A stretch of 64,000 bases of DNA. Source: Nitrospira sp. GTDB taxonomy: Bacteria; Nitrospirota; Nitrospiria; Nitrospirales; Nitrospiraceae. This document shows, piece by piece, positions 17,521 through 26,376 of the stretch. The DNA lies in NCBI GenBank assembly GCA_024331095.1, contig JANDJE010000009.1, forward strand, positions 1 through 64,000. The letters are read 5' to 3'. The notes beneath the pieces are model-generated. The model ran no database searches. It saw only the letters and a program-made list of their open reading frames with translations, and was not told where the DNA came from. A program made the position numbers and the translations under genes. Position 1 is the stretch's first letter; every line of letters begins with the position of its first letter.

Positions 17521-17877
17521 ATGCCGATTTACGAATACGTGTGTCGAAGTTGCAAGAAACGGAGCTCGCTGTTGGTGTTGAATTATCGCAACCGGCTCTC
17601 GGCTTCCTGCCGCCATTGCGGTGGTCTTGAGTTGGACCGTGTCATGTCGCGGTTCGCCGCGCCAAAATCCGAGGAAGCTCGGATGGAGTCTCTGGCTGAG
17701 TCCGCCGATCTCGATGGACTGGACGAACAGGATCCGCGAAGCATGGCCCGTTTCATGCACAAGATGAAACGTGAAATGGGCGAAGACTTCGGCGACGACC
17801 TGGACATAGACGCCATGATGGAGCAAGAAAGCCCTATGGAACAAACCGGAGAATCGGGCGATAGTGACAGCGAATGA
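17521..17877 (+). CDS. FmdB-family zinc ribbon protein
   Basis: A 118-residue protein. It begins with the FmdB signature MPIYEYVCRSCKK and a second pair CRHCGG, forming a zinc ribbon in the first 40 residues. The rest is acidic and low-complexity (SLAESADLDGLDEQDP, MMEQESPMEQTGESGDSDSE). A purine-rich GAAGAGGAG before the ATG at 17521 fixes the start. FmdB was first seen as a regulator in formamidase operons; most members are uncharacterised. The gene lies 19 bases after comF. Confidence 0.85.
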   Translation: MPIYEYVCRSCKKRSSLLVLNYRNRLSASCRHCGGLELDRVMSRFAAPKSEEARMESLAESADLDGLDEQDPRSMARFMHKMKREMGEDFGDDLDIDAMMEQESPMEQTGESGDSDSE

Positions 17878-17884
17878 CAGCCAT

Positions 17885-17928
17885 TGTCACACATTTTCCT
17901 TGACAATCTCCGCATGTGGCCGGACAAT
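17885..17928 (+). promoter_or_regulatory. Predicted sigma-70 promoter with inverted repeat at the -35
   Basis: TTGACA (17900-17905), 17 bases, GACAAT (17923-17928), upstream of the HTH-mraZ genes. The -35 is the right half of an inverted repeat TTGTCA-N11-TGACAA that begins near 17885, so a repressor could bind there. Whether the HTH protein or MraZ does so is not shown. Confidence 0.5.
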
Positions 17929-17990
17929 GCGCTTCATTGCCATGATGCGCGTGAAAAGGCTTCTTCGCGAACACAGACCGTGGTGGCGGG

Positions 17991-18188
17991 ATGGGCGCGC
18001 TTCCGAAAAGCGAATTGATGACGGTCGAAGAAACGTGTCGTTATCTGAAAATCACTCGCCGCACGCTTTATCGGTATTTGAGGAGCCATCAGATTCCCGC
18101 GTTCAAGTTGGGAAAAGAATGGCGGTTCGTCCGATTGGATCTTGAACAATGGATTCGCAACCGGACCAGAACCGTGGCCAATCGCTGA
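17991..18188 (+). CDS. Excisionase-family (MerR-like) HTH DNA-binding protein
   Basis: A 65-residue protein that is one winged-helix domain of the excisionase type: LMTVEETCRYLKITRRTLYR, followed by a wing with IPAFKLGKEWRFVRLDLEQW. These proteins bind DNA as small regulators, and despite the name most are not linked to an integrase; none is present here. The start follows GGCGGG. It lies 19 bases before the mraZ ATG on the same strand and shares the predicted promoter, so it may be part of an mraZ transcript. Confidence 0.82.
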   Translation: MGALPKSELMTVEETCRYLKITRRTLYRYLRSHQIPAFKLGKEWRFVRLDLEQWIRNRTRTVANR

Positions 18189-18207
18189 GCTGACGAGGCC
18201 GGGCGCC

Positions 18208-18648
18208 ATGTTCGCCGGAGAATATCTGTGCAAACTGGATGAAAAAGGGCGCTTTATCGCCCCCTCCCCTCTTCGCGAGCAAATCGAAGCGGAAGGGCAG
18301 GCGGTCGTCTTTTTGAAAGGCCAAGAGCAATCGTTGTTGTTGTACTCGGCGAAGGAATGGAACCAAGTGCTCGAGCGCACGAAAGCCTCGCTGGATGACG
18401 ATCAAAGCCGTCTTTTCATGCATTTCGTCGTGTCGGAAGCCGGCACCTCGGACATCGATAAAGCGGGCCGCATTCTGATCCCCGCCCGTTTGCGAAAAAT
18501 GCTGCCGCTCGATGACGACCAGGAAGTCATCCTGGTCGGTCTGTACCATCGAATCGAGATTTGGAGCCCCGGCGAATGGCGGCGCTATCTGACTCGCACG
18601 GAAGATCGGTATGAGCAGAACATGGCCAAGATCATGAATCTCCTGTAG
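18208..18648 (+). CDS. mraZ: MraZ transcriptional regulator
   Basis: A 146-residue protein from the ATG at 18208, giving the family N-terminus MFAGEYLCKLDEKGRFIAPS. Two SpoVT/AbrB-like swapped-hairpin domains are visible; the second has DKAGRILIPARLRKML, with the DxxGRxxxP signature in both. MraZ forms a ring-shaped oligomer that binds repeats in its own promoter and usually heads the dcw cell-division cluster before rsmH (mraW). Here the next gene is RusA-like and no division gene follows. The C-terminal half (IEIWSPGEWRRYLTRTEDR) is canonical, so the protein looks intact. Confidence 0.9.
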   Translation: MFAGEYLCKLDEKGRFIAPSPLREQIEAEGQAVVFLKGQEQSLLLYSAKEWNQVLERTKASLDDDQSRLFMHFVVSEAGTSDIDKAGRILIPARLRKMLPLDDDQEVILVGLYHRIEIWSPGEWRRYLTRTEDRYEQNMAKIMNLL

Positions 18649-18656
18649 CTCGATTC

Positions 18657-19247
18657 ATGCCCTCACGTCGCCCACGATTCATCCGGCGCTCCTTTCGGCT
18701 TTCCGCTCCGGTGCTCTCGATTCGCTCCCACAAAAAAGAGCCGTTCTCCGTCTCTTCGCTCACGCGCGCTCGTTCCATCGAATCAATCCCGCCGCCTACG
18801 GTTCAAAAACTGAGGCACCGAGCTGAACGTCTCTCTGCCGTCACGGTGACGCCGGAACGGCTGTCGATGATTCTGCCCATTCCTCCCAGCATCAACCATC
18901 AATATGCCACCGTGAACGGCCGCCGCGTGCTGTCCTCCGCCGGTCGGTCGTACAAGGCTCTGGTCAGCCGCCATATCTGGATCGCCCTGGCCCAATCACC
19001 GGCCCGCGATTCCTTGATGAAACGGCTTCAATCGACGCCGCTGGCCCTCTCGATCCATTTTTATTTCACGACGCCGCTGCGTCGCGACGTGGACGGCGGT
19101 TTGAAGATCACGCAGGATGCCGTCTGCGAAGGACTGGGCATCAACGACAACCGCATTGTCGAAACCCATCTGTACAAACGGATGGACAAACTCAGCCCTC
19201 GGATCGAAGTCTGTCTGACCGCTGCCGACTCCCCGCCCACGATTTGA
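18657..19247 (+). CDS. RusA-like Holliday junction resolvase
   Basis: The last 125 residues or so match RusA: LPIPPSINHQYATVNGRR, then the acidic catalytic motif RRDVDGGLKITQDAVCEGLG with Asp144, Asp146 and Asp154 in positions of RusA Asp70, Asp72 and Asp91. The Asn normally after the second Asp is Gly here. RusA cleaves four-way junctions and is mostly prophage-borne. The first 65 residues are Ser/Arg-rich and unlike the family, so the true start may be a later codon (around 18840-18867). It follows mraZ by eight bases. No other phage gene is nearby; it may be a phage remnant or a domesticated enzyme. Confidence 0.7.
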   Translation: MPSRRPRFIRRSFRLSAPVLSIRSHKKEPFSVSSLTRARSIESIPPPTVQKLRHRAERLSAVTVTPERLSMILPIPPSINHQYATVNGRRVLSSAGRSYKALVSRHIWIALAQSPARDSLMKRLQSTPLALSIHFYFTTPLRRDVDGGLKITQDAVCEGLGINDNRIVETHLYKRMDKLSPRIEVCLTAADSPPTI

Positions 19248-19321
19248 CAGCCGCGCGTTCAAGCTTTTATTTTCCCGCACTGTGTTGTGGGGGTACTCTG
19301 CACAAGAGAGAAACAAAGAGT

Positions 19322-19564
19322 ATGCGCCACCTTGTTGTCGGCGAAAAAGTCCCCAATTCTTATGGGGCGTATGTTCCTGATCTGCCGGGCTGCGTCGCAG
19401 ATGGAGAATCCAAGGAGGAAATAGAAGCCGCATATCGACGTGTTAGAAGGAGACACACAGCAAACCGCACATCCTTCAACACGAACGTTAGGCGGACAAG
19501 GTGGTTCAGGTGTGGGAACTTATCCAGCATTGCAGCGCGGGGGAGGAGTCTAGCAGCTTGTTGA
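19322..19564 (+). pseudogene. Broken hicB-like antitoxin gene
   Basis: The first 38 codons after the ATG at 19322 encode MRHLVVGEKVPNSYGAYVPD and LPGCVADGESKEEIEA, the start of a HicB antitoxin. HicB proteins then continue with a helix and a C-terminal DNA-binding domain; here similarity stops around 19440 and the frame runs into unrelated Arg/Thr-rich sequence with a stop at 19564. No other frame restores the family sequence. No hicA toxin is seen on either side. This looks like a truncated remnant of a type II toxin-antitoxin locus. Confidence 0.65.
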
Positions 19565-19607
19565 CAAACTGTTAGGTAACTTGGATAACCGCGCGGTCTT
19601 GAATCGA

Positions 19608-20102
19608 ATGCTCATGAGATCATTTTTGAACGGCTGGGGGGTAGCGGCCCTACTTATTCTCCTTTTAGTTCACTCATGCGACGAACATGACGAAATTCAA
19701 AAATTAAGAAAAGATTTAAGAAAGCACGTGCGTGAACTGAAGAGCGCTTCCGTTAATCTTACCCCGGGATCGAACGGCTATCAGGCTATTCGCCATCAGC
19801 TTGGCTCCGCAACGCTCAGTCTGAAAGAGATAAAAGCACATGCAAGGGGTAGCATCGCAACATTGGAAATTGGAAATCTGACTTCTGTGGACATAACAGA
19901 AGCCACCATGGAGATTGGATATCCAGACCCTTCAAACCCTTCTGTTGAGCATTCTTCCAAGTATGATTTTCAGAAAACGCTAAAGGCAGGGCAAGCAACA
20001 AAGATTACCGTGGTTCTAGAGGGAGTACATACCTCAACGGTCACCTATCTCCGCATTTCAGACTTTCAACCAAAAGGCATTCGCCTCATTCAAGCAGACT
20101 AA
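19608..20102 (+). CDS. DUF3251 (YajI-like) lipoprotein
   Basis: About 164 residues from the ATG at 19608 (a TTG at 19581 is also in frame). The N-terminus is hydrophobic (NGWGVAALLILLLVHSC) and ends in a plausible though not ideal lipobox, followed by a coiled coil (DEIQKLRKDLRKHVRELKSA). The domain LTPGSNGYQAIRHQLGSATL to VVLEGVHTSTVTYLRISDFQ matches the DUF3251 pattern of E. coli YajI, a lipoprotein of unknown role. The gene is visibly AT-richer and uses codons such as AAA, AGA and TTA more than its neighbours, a sign of transfer. It sits alone between the hicB remnant and macB. Confidence 0.72.
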   Translation: MLMRSFLNGWGVAALLILLLVHSCDEHDEIQKLRKDLRKHVRELKSASVNLTPGSNGYQAIRHQLGSATLSLKEIKAHARGSIATLEIGNLTSVDITEATMEIGYPDPSNPSVEHSSKYDFQKTLKAGQATKITVVLEGVHTSTVTYLRISDFQPKGIRLIQAD

Positions 20103-20301
20103 ACGTCCCATGAGTGATCAATCATCACCCACCAAGCTGGTTGTCTCTTTGGTTCACCCGGACTCCACGCCTGCAGCACTCCACCGTTGACATCTACGAT
20201 AGGTTCCCCCTTTTTATGAGCAGGTGTCTACCGGTGGAGTAGAATTCGAGAGGATGCTCTTACTTCTCAGGAAAGACAGAAGTCGGCCGCTCCTGCCCAT
20301 A

Positions 20302-21537
20302 CTATTCGAACCGGAGAGCGTCGATGGGATTCATCCAGGCGGCCTTGTTGGCGGGATACAAGCCGAAGAACAGCCCTACGGCCACGGAGAACACAAACGC
20401 GGCGATCACCGTTTCCGGCGAAATAATCGTCGGCCATCCGGCGACAACCGTCGTCGCCCGCGCGCCCAGAATGCCGACAAGGATTCCCAGACAGCCTCCG
20501 AGGACGCTCAAGGTCATCGCTTCGACCAAAAACTGAATCAGAATGTGTCGCCTGGTCGCTCCCACCGCCATCCGCACGCCGATTTCTTTGGTCCGTTCCG
20601 TCACCGACACCAAGAGAATGTTCATAATGCCGATGCCCCCGACCAGCAAAGAGACGGAGGCGATGGAAAACAACATGATCGTCAACGTCTCACTCGTATC
20701 CTCATGCACTTTTCCGATGTCGACCTGCGTGCGGATGAAGAAATCGTCGTCTTGATCGGGCTGCAACCGGTGCCGCTGCCTCAGTACTTCGCGAATCTGC
20801 GCCACCGCGGGCACGAGATCTTCCGGTCGCTCCGTCGAGGCGAATAACGCCCCGACGGAGCCTAAAAAACGGGTGCCGAAGACTTTCCGCTCGGCGGTGC
20901 TGAAGGGAATAAAAATAACGTCGTCCTGGTCCATTCCTTGGGCCGACTGCCCCTTCAGAGCCAACGTGCCGATGACGCGAAACGGCACGTGGTTGATGCG
21001 GATGATGGAGCCGATCGGTTCTTCCCCCGGTTCGAATAAATTGTCAACCGCCGTTTGCCCGAGCACGGCGACGCGGGCCGCCGCATCAAGATCCTGTTGC
21101 GTAAAGGGTCCGCCGCCGGTGAACGACCACCCCCGAATCGTCAGATAGCTGGGCGAAATTCCATTGACCGTTCCATTCCAATTCTTGTTGCCATGGACGA
21201 TCTGCATCACGTCGCGCCTGGCCCATCCGGTTTCGCGGAGGAGGGGAACGCGCTTTTTCAGTTCGGCGGCATCGGCCGTCGTCAACGTCACCGCCCCTCC
21301 TTGACCTCCCCGCACACCGCCGGTCGCGACGGCCCCGGGCAGAATCAGGATGACATTGGTCCCGATGCTGGCCACCCGTTCGGCGACGGCGGCCTTCGCT
21401 CCCTCGCCGATACTGACCATTGCAATGACCGCTCCCACGCCGATCACGATCCCCAACATGGTCAATCCGGTTCGGAGCCGATTGCGACCGAGAATCCGAA
21501 CCGCGGTCAGAACGGTCAACAACAAAAAGGTGGGCAT
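20302..21537 (-). CDS. macB: MacB-like ABC transporter permease
   Basis: A 411-residue permease of the MacB C-terminal type: N-terminal helix (RTGLTMLGIVIGVGAVIAM), a large periplasmic domain from about residue 45 to 280 and three C-terminal membrane helices with the FtsX motif (SVTERTKEIGVRMAVGATRR). In MacB the ATPase and permease are fused; here they are two genes. Together with the ATPase and MacA-like gene upstream it forms a tripartite pump with an outer-membrane TolC-like protein encoded elsewhere. Such pumps export macrolides, siderophores, peptides or lipids; the substrate is unknown. Its ATG overlaps the ATPase stop by one base (TAATG). Confidence 0.87.
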   Translation of the reverse strand: MPTFLLLTVLTAVRILGRNRLRTGLTMLGIVIGVGAVIAMVSIGEGAKAAVAERVASIGTNVILILPGAVATGGVRGGQGGAVTLTTADAAELKKRVPLLRETGWARRDVMQIVHGNKNWNGTVNGISPSYLTIRGWSFTGGGPFTQQDLDAAARVAVLGQTAVDNLFEPGEEPIGSIIRINHVPFRVIGTLALKGQSAQGMDQDDVIFIPFSTAERKVFGTRFLGSVGALFASTERPEDLVPAVAQIREVLRQRHRLQPDQDDDFFIRTQVDIGKVHEDTSETLTIMLFSIASVSLLVGGIGIMNILLVSVTERTKEIGVRMAVGATRRHILIQFLVEAMTLSVLGGCLGILVGILGARATTVVAGWPTIISPETVIAAFVFSVAVGLFFGLYPANKAAWMNPIDALRFE

Positions 21538-22256
21538 TATGCCTCGACCGACAGAGCGGACGCGCCGGACGGTGTTTTGCGATCCGTTAAAATACGGCCG
21601 TCTTTCATAACGACTTCCCGTTCGGCGTAGGCTGCGATGTCCGTCTCGTGCGTCACCAAAACGATGGTAATCCCCTGCTTTTTGTTCAAACCATCGAGAA
21701 TCGCCATAATTTCCAGACTCGATTGGGTATCGAGGTTGCCCGTGGGCTCATCGGCCAGCAAGAGCGATGGAGAAGCGACCAACGCCCGCGCGATCGCAAC
21801 CCGCTGCTGTTGTCCCCCGGAGAGTTGCGACGGATAATGGTTCTCTCGGCCCTGAAGTCCGACGCGCGCGAGCGCCTCCGCCGCGAGGGCCCGCTGTTGC
21901 CTCAGCGGCAGGCCTCGATAAAACAACGGGAGTTGCACGTTTTCCAACGCGCTGGTGCGGGGAATCAGATTGAAGTTCTGAAACACGAAGCCGATCCGGC
22001 GGTTTCGAATCTCGGCCAATTGATCGGCGCGCAATCCTCCGACATCGACCCCTTGCAGCCGATAACAGCCCTTTGTTGGCCGGTCCAGACAACCGAGTAT
22101 ATTCATCAGCGTCGATTTCCCCGAGCCGGACGCCCCCATGATCGCGACGAACTCCCCTTCCTCAATGAGCAAATCAACCCCTCGGAGAGCCTGAACCTCC
22201 ACGTCGCCGAGACGATAGATCTTCCAGAGATCCTCACAAGAAATGAGCGCGGTCAT
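21537..22256 (-). CDS. macB: MacB-like ABC transporter ATPase
   Basis: A 239-residue ATPase with Walker [17 protein letters not shown]-loop [11 protein letters not shown], signature [15 protein letters not shown], Walker [14 protein letters not shown] and the switch His in VLVTHETD. The LDRPTKG and [16 protein letters not shown] strings are typical for MacB-type ATPases. It works with the permease just downstream. It is 110 bases after the MacA-like gene on the same strand, so the order is macA-ATPase-permease in one operon. The split form is common outside Proteobacteria. Confidence 0.88.
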   Translation of the reverse strand: MTALISCEDLWKIYRLGDVEVQALRGVDLLIEEGEFVAIMGASGSGKSTLMNILGCLDRPTKGCYRLQGVDVGGLRADQLAEIRNRRIGFVFQNFNLIPRTSALENVQLPLFYRGLPLRQQRALAAEALARVGLQGRENHYPSQLSGGQQQRVAIARALVASPSLLLADEPTGNLDTQSSLEIMAILDGLNKKQGITIVLVTHETDIAAYAEREVVMKDGRILTDRKTPSGASALSVEA

Positions 22257-22366
22257 CGGCGCCGATCCTCTTCATCATCTACATGATGATCGCGGAAATC
22301 ATGGCATGGTCCAAAACGCGAGCCATTTTTCGATTGATCCCGCGACGATCATCATTGAACGTCGAA

Positions 22367-23620
22367 TCACCGGCGGCGACCGCCGCCGAAACCGGGAGGC
22401 AATTCGCTTGACCTCCGTTCACTCCTGGACGATTCAAGCCCGACGATGACCGAATCTCCCTCTTTTACATCACCATCCAACACTTCCGTCCATACGCCGT
22501 CTGAAATGCCCGTCCGAATGACCAGCGGTTCCGGCTCATCGTCGATCGCCGGTCTCCAAACTCTTTTTGCCGCTCCGCCCTGTTCTGGAACCGCGGACTC
22601 ACCGTTCACTCTTCCTCCCGCCTTCGTGCCCTGCTCGTTCTTCCCCTTCGTATCCGGTCGATCTTTCTGAGGCGGGCTGAATCGTAGTGCGGCGTTGGGC
22701 ACCTTCAAGACGTCGTTCTTTTTGGCGACAACGATCGAGACGTTCGCCGTCATCCCCGGCTTGAGACGCAAATCACGATTGTCGACGCCCACCACCACGT
22801 TGTAGGTCACGACGTTTTGCACGTTGATCGGAGCCAAGCGAACCTGGCGAATGACGCCGTTGAACTGAACGCCCGGGTAGGCGTCAACGGTAAACGTCGC
22901 CTCCATGCCTTCGACGATCCCTCCGATATCGGACTCGCTGACGTTGGTATCCACTTGCATTTGAGTCAAATCCAGCGCAATCAAAAACAGGTTCGGCGTC
23001 GCAAAGCTCGCGGCCACCGTCTGCCCGACTTCCACGTTGCGCGCGACGACGATGCCGTCCACCGGCGAGCGAATGATCGTGTACTTGAGATCAAGCTCGG
23101 CCGCATTGAGCGCCGCCTCCGCCTGTCTGACCTGCGCTTCGGCGACCCGAACTTGCGCCTCGGCGCTCTCATAATTGGTCGTGGCGAGATCGACGTCATT
23201 TTGCGAGACGAACTGTTCCGCCATCAACGGTTTCAGCCGCTCAAGCTCACGCCTGCGCTGCGCAAGGTCCGTCCGCGCTTTGGCCAAGGCGGCTCGAGCC
23301 ATTTCCAGGTTGCTCGCGGCCTGCTCGCGACGGGCCCTGAACGGTTCAGGGTCGATCACCGCCACCGTCTGTCCCGCTTTCACCCGCGTATTGAAATCGG
23401 CGTGCAGACTCTTGATCATGCCGGACACCTGTGTGCCCACTTGAACCGACACCACAGGATTGATCGTTCCGGTGGCGCTGACGACCGAAACCACGGCGCC
23501 TCGCTCTACCTTGGCCGTCCGATATCGAACAGGCTCTTTCCGATCTCCGCTGAATAGGACGTATCCACCGACGGCCAACCCGACGGCGACGACGGTGAAG
23601 ATCATGCCGACGCGCTTCAT
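22367..23620 (-). CDS. macA: MacA-like periplasmic membrane-fusion protein
   Basis: A 417-residue adaptor: one N-terminal membrane anchor (IFTVVAVGLAVGGYVLFSGD), a lipoyl-like domain split by a long helical hairpin (residues about 90-170, rich in Ala/Glu/Arg with LAQRRRELERLKPLMAEQFV), the second lipoyl half (KYTIIRSPVDGIVVARNVEV), then beta-barrel and membrane-proximal domains. The segment after residue 320 is a Lys/Gly-rich linker (PPQKDRPDTKGKNEQGTKAG) not found in classic MacA, and the C-terminus is Arg/Gly-rich. It links the inner-membrane ATPase/permease pair to an outer-membrane channel. Confidence 0.87.
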   Translation of the reverse strand: MKRVGMIFTVVAVGLAVGGYVLFSGDRKEPVRYRTAKVERGAVVSVVSATGTINPVVSVQVGTQVSGMIKSLHADFNTRVKAGQTVAVIDPEPFRARREQAASNLEMARAALAKARTDLAQRRRELERLKPLMAEQFVSQNDVDLATTNYESAEAQVRVAEAQVRQAEAALNAAELDLKYTIIRSPVDGIVVARNVEVGQTVAASFATPNLFLIALDLTQMQVDTNVSESDIGGIVEGMEATFTVDAYPGVQFNGVIRQVRLAPINVQNVVTYNVVVGVDNRDLRLKPGMTANVSIVVAKKNDVLKVPNAALRFSPPQKDRPDTKGKNEQGTKAGGRVNGESAVPEQGGAAKRVWRPAIDDEPEPLVIRTGISDGVWTEVLDGDVKEGDSVIVGLESSRSERRSSELPPGFGGGRRR

Positions 23621-23677
23621 GCCTGTATCCTGAAAACCTCCGGCACACGTATCTTAACAGGAAGCATCCGGCCAATC

Positions 23678-23694
23678 ATCTTGTGGAACAAGAT
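23678..23694. repeat. Short perfect inverted repeat upstream of macA
   Basis: ATCTTGT and ACAAGAT around GGA, a 7-base stem with a 3-base loop. It lies between the accC stop and the macA start on the minus strand, and could be an operator for macA or a weak terminator after accC. No T-run follows. Confidence 0.35.
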
Positions 23695-23799
23695 CCACCG
23701 CGATCCACGCCCCAGATTCCCACGGCGGGACTGGTCCGGCGGCCGTGCGATTCGGGCCGGTCTGACGATCGCTTTGCGGTCGGAAAACCTTGGGATGAG

Positions 23800-25140
23800 C
23801 TATCGAGCCAGAAGCTGATCAAGGAAAGCGGTTGAGACGTGTCCCTTCTGAAAATCGGCGTCCCCGAAAATCTTGCGGTGAAGCGGAATCGTCGTCTTGA
23901 TTCCCTCGATCACGAATTCATCGAGCGCGCGCCTCATTCGCGCGATCGCTTCCTGTCGATCCTTGCCGTGAGTGATCAACTTCGCGATTAGAGAGTCATA
24001 GTGGGAAACGACCGTGGCGCCCTGCTCCATGGCCGAGTCGACCCGCACGCCGAATCCTCCCGGCACGCTGTACTTGGTGATTTGACCCGGGCACGGAATG
24101 AACTTGTCGGGATCTTCGGCGTTGATACGGCATTCCATGCTGTGGCCGTTCATCGTCACGTCCTGTTGCCGAATCGACAACGGATACCCGGCAGCCAAAC
24201 GAATCTGCTCTTTGATCAAATCGATGCCCGTGACCATTTCGGTGATCGGATGCTCGACCTGAATCCGGGTATTCACCTCCATGAAAAAAAAATTTCGCTC
24301 CTTATCGAGCAAAAACTCCACCGTTCCGACGTTGCGATACTGCACGGCTTTGACCGCCTCGACGGCGACCCGCCCGATCTCACGGCGAAGTTTGTCGTCG
24401 ACGGCGGGAGAGGGAGTTTCCTCGACCAGCTTTTGATGACGCCGCTGAATGGAACAGTCCCGCTCGCCGAGATAAATGACGTGTCCCCGATAATCGGCCA
24501 GCACCTGAACTTCGATATGGCGCGGCTCCAGAAAATATCGTTCAAGATAAACCCCTTCGTTTCCGAACGTGGACTTGGCCTCCGCCTGGGCGGCTTGAAA
24601 GGCCCTGGCCAAATCTTCCGCCTTGTTCACGACGCGCATTCCCCGTCCTCCGCCGCCGGCCGTCGCCTTAATGATGACAGGAAAGCCGATTTTCTGGGCG
24701 GCCTGCATCGCTTCGTCTTCATTTCGCAGTTCGCCGAGACTGCCGGGCGTGACCGGCAACCCTCGCTTGGCGACGGTTTCGCGCGCTTTGGCCTTGTCGC
24801 CCATCAGAGCGATATTTTCCGACGTGGGGCCGATAAATTTGATGCCGATGGATTCGCACACCTCCGCGAAATGCGCGTTTTCCGCCAAGAACCCATATCC
24901 GGGATGAATGGCATCGACGCCGGTCACTTCAGCGGCGCTCAGCACGTTTGGAATGTTGCGATAGCTCATCGACGCATCCGCAGGCCCCACGCATATTTTT
25001 TCGTCGGCGGCCCTGACGTGAACGGCGCCGCTATCGGCTTCCGAGTGGATGGCGACGGTCTTGATTCCCAGCTCTTTGCAGGCTCGAATCACCCGCAGCG
25101 CGATTTCCCCGCGATTGGCGACAAGAACTTTCTTGAACAC
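23800..25140 (-). CDS. accC: Biotin carboxylase subunit of acetyl-CoA carboxylase
   Basis: A 446-residue enzyme that carboxylates the biotin of AccB with bicarbonate and ATP, the first half-reaction of malonyl-CoA synthesis. The N-terminus MFKKVLVANRGEIALRVIRA and HPGYGFLAENAHFAE are family signatures. The ATP-grasp part has KATAGGGGRGMRVV, ERDCSIQRRHQKLVEETPSP and FFMEVNTRIQVEHPITEMVTG. Length equals that of E. coli AccC (449). It lies 41 bases after accB, in the efp-accB-accC run. In nitrite oxidisers with a reductive TCA cycle, similar proteins can be pyruvate carboxylase parts, but the pairing with accB favours fatty-acid synthesis. Confidence 0.94.
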   Translation of the reverse strand: MFKKVLVANRGEIALRVIRACKELGIKTVAIHSEADSGAVHVRAADEKICVGPADASMSYRNIPNVLSAAEVTGVDAIHPGYGFLAENAHFAEVCESIGIKFIGPTSENIALMGDKAKARETVAKRGLPVTPGSLGELRNEDEAMQAAQKIGFPVIIKATAGGGGRGMRVVNKAEDLARAFQAAQAEAKSTFGNEGVYLERYFLEPRHIEVQVLADYRGHVIYLGERDCSIQRRHQKLVEETPSPAVDDKLRREIGRVAVEAVKAVQYRNVGTVEFLLDKERNFFFMEVNTRIQVEHPITEMVTGIDLIKEQIRLAAGYPLSIRQQDVTMNGHSMECRINAEDPDKFIPCPGQITKYSVPGGFGVRVDSAMEQGATVVSHYDSLIAKLITHGKDRQEAIARMRRALDEFVIEGIKTTIPLHRKIFGDADFQKGHVSTAFLDQLLAR

Positions 25141-25181
25141 GATTTCACCCCGGAATCACGGTGAGGAGTGCGTTGACGTTA

Positions 25182-25742
25182 TCAGCGACCTTTGGGGTCT
25201 ATGAGAAACAGAGGCTGTCCATACTCGACCGGCTTGGTGCTTTCGGCCAACACTTTGACGATCCGGCCGTCCGTTTCGGACTCGATTTCGTTCATGAGCT
25301 TCATGGCCTCAACGATGCACAAGACTTGCCCTTTTTTGACAAAATCACCTTCTTCCACATAGGGATCCGCGTCAGGAGACGGAGACCGGTAAAACGTTCC
25401 CACGATGGGCGAGGTGATCGTCACCAAGCCGGAGGCGTCCTCCTCCGTCGGCATCGATTCCCCCTCCGGACGGGGGCTCGTTTGGGGAATGCTCGCCGCC
25501 GACTCGGCCGAGGAAGTTGAACCGGGTCTGGCGCCGACTTCGTGGCGGACTCGTATGCGCAGTCCCTGCCGCTCAATCTCCAACTCGGTCAAGTTGTTCC
25601 GACGAAGCAGGTTGATGAAATCTTGGATCTGCCTGACCTGCTCGGCGGTCAACAACGGTTCTTGATTCGGCTGGCCAAGCACGTTCGACGAAAGGCTTCG
25701 GTTGGTTTTCTTTTTTGAAGGAGACGACGGTTGCGCGCTCAC
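25182..25742 (-). CDS. accB: Biotin carboxyl carrier protein of acetyl-CoA carboxylase
   Basis: A 186-residue carrier. The C-terminal biotinyl domain has the [11 protein letters not shown] motif, where Lys is biotinylated, and the thumb region [20 protein letters not shown] of AccB. The N-terminal half has a helical part ([20 protein letters not shown]) and a Pro/Ser/Glu linker. Length is slightly over E. coli AccB (156) because of a longer N-terminus ([12 protein letters not shown]). Its first four bases overlap the end of efp (ATGA type), so the two are translationally coupled, an efp-accB order seen in many bacteria. Confidence 0.94.
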   Translation of the reverse strand: MSAQPSSPSKKKTNRSLSSNVLGQPNQEPLLTAEQVRQIQDFINLLRRNNLTELEIERQGLRIRVRHEVGARPGSTSSAESAASIPQTSPRPEGESMPTEEDASGLVTITSPIVGTFYRSPSPDADPYVEEGDFVKKGQVLCIVEAMKLMNEIESETDGRIVKVLAESTKPVEYGQPLFLIDPKGR

Positions 25743-26299
25743 CGGACACGCTCCACATATGATCTGGTTCGGGTATCGATTTTGATGACGGTTCCCACTT
25801 CCAAATACAGCGGCACTTTGATGGTGGCTCCCGTTTCGACGACCGCCGGCTTGGTGCCGCCGGACGCGGTATCTCCGCGAACACCGGGCTCCGCGTCGAC
25901 GACCTTGAGCTCGATAAAATTCGGCAATTCGACGGCGATCGGCCGATGTTCGTAAATAAGAATTTTCACCACCATGTTTTCTTTCAGAAGATCGACGTTT
26001 TCTCCCAGAGCTTGTTTTTCAAAGGAAAGCTGCTCGTACGTTTCCGTATCCATGAAGGTGTACGAATCCCCCGTCGCGTACAGAAACTGCATTTCCCGCT
26101 CTTCGAGATTCGGTTCCTCGAACCGTTCACCGGACCGGAACGTTCGGTCCAAGACGTTTCCCGACAGATAGCTTTTGAGCTTTGTGCGGACAAACGCCCC
26201 GCCTTTCCCCGGTTTGACGTGTTGGAATTCAACGATGTAAAAAGGCTCGCCATCGACCATGAGGCGAACGCCATTGCGAAAATCGACGGTCGAAATCAC
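25739..26299 (-). CDS. efp: Translation elongation factor P
   Basis: A 186-residue EF-P that relieves ribosome stalling at polyproline. The start is GTG at 26299 ([19 protein letters not shown]), with GAAGGGAG upstream. The tip loop is [16 protein letters not shown], with Lys32 at the modified position. Domain II ([18 protein letters not shown]) and domain III ([20 protein letters not shown]) are complete. No epmA/epmB/epmC or earP gene is nearby; Lys at the tip fits either unmodified or lysyl-modified EF-P. Confidence 0.95.
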   Translation of the reverse strand: MISTVDFRNGVRLMVDGEPFYIVEFQHVKPGKGGAFVRTKLKSYLSGNVLDRTFRSGERFEEPNLEEREMQFLYATGDSYTFMDTETYEQLSFEKQALGENVDLLKENMVVKILIYEHRPIAVELPNFIELKVVDAEPGVRGDTASGGTKPAVVETGATIKVPLYLEVGTVIKIDTRTRSYVERVR

Positions 26300-26376
26300 T
26301 CTTTGCTCCCTTCAGTCAAGAATAACCCCGTTTCTGCTCCACGCCTTGCTTCATCGCCTCCGGTCTCGGTCTCTCC

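Noticed and set aside
19442..19577. Integron attC site suggested by GTTAGGC and GTTAGGT
   Set aside because: No matching GCCTAAC-type partner core and no palindromic arm; kept only as a weak hint in the AT-rich-patch finding.
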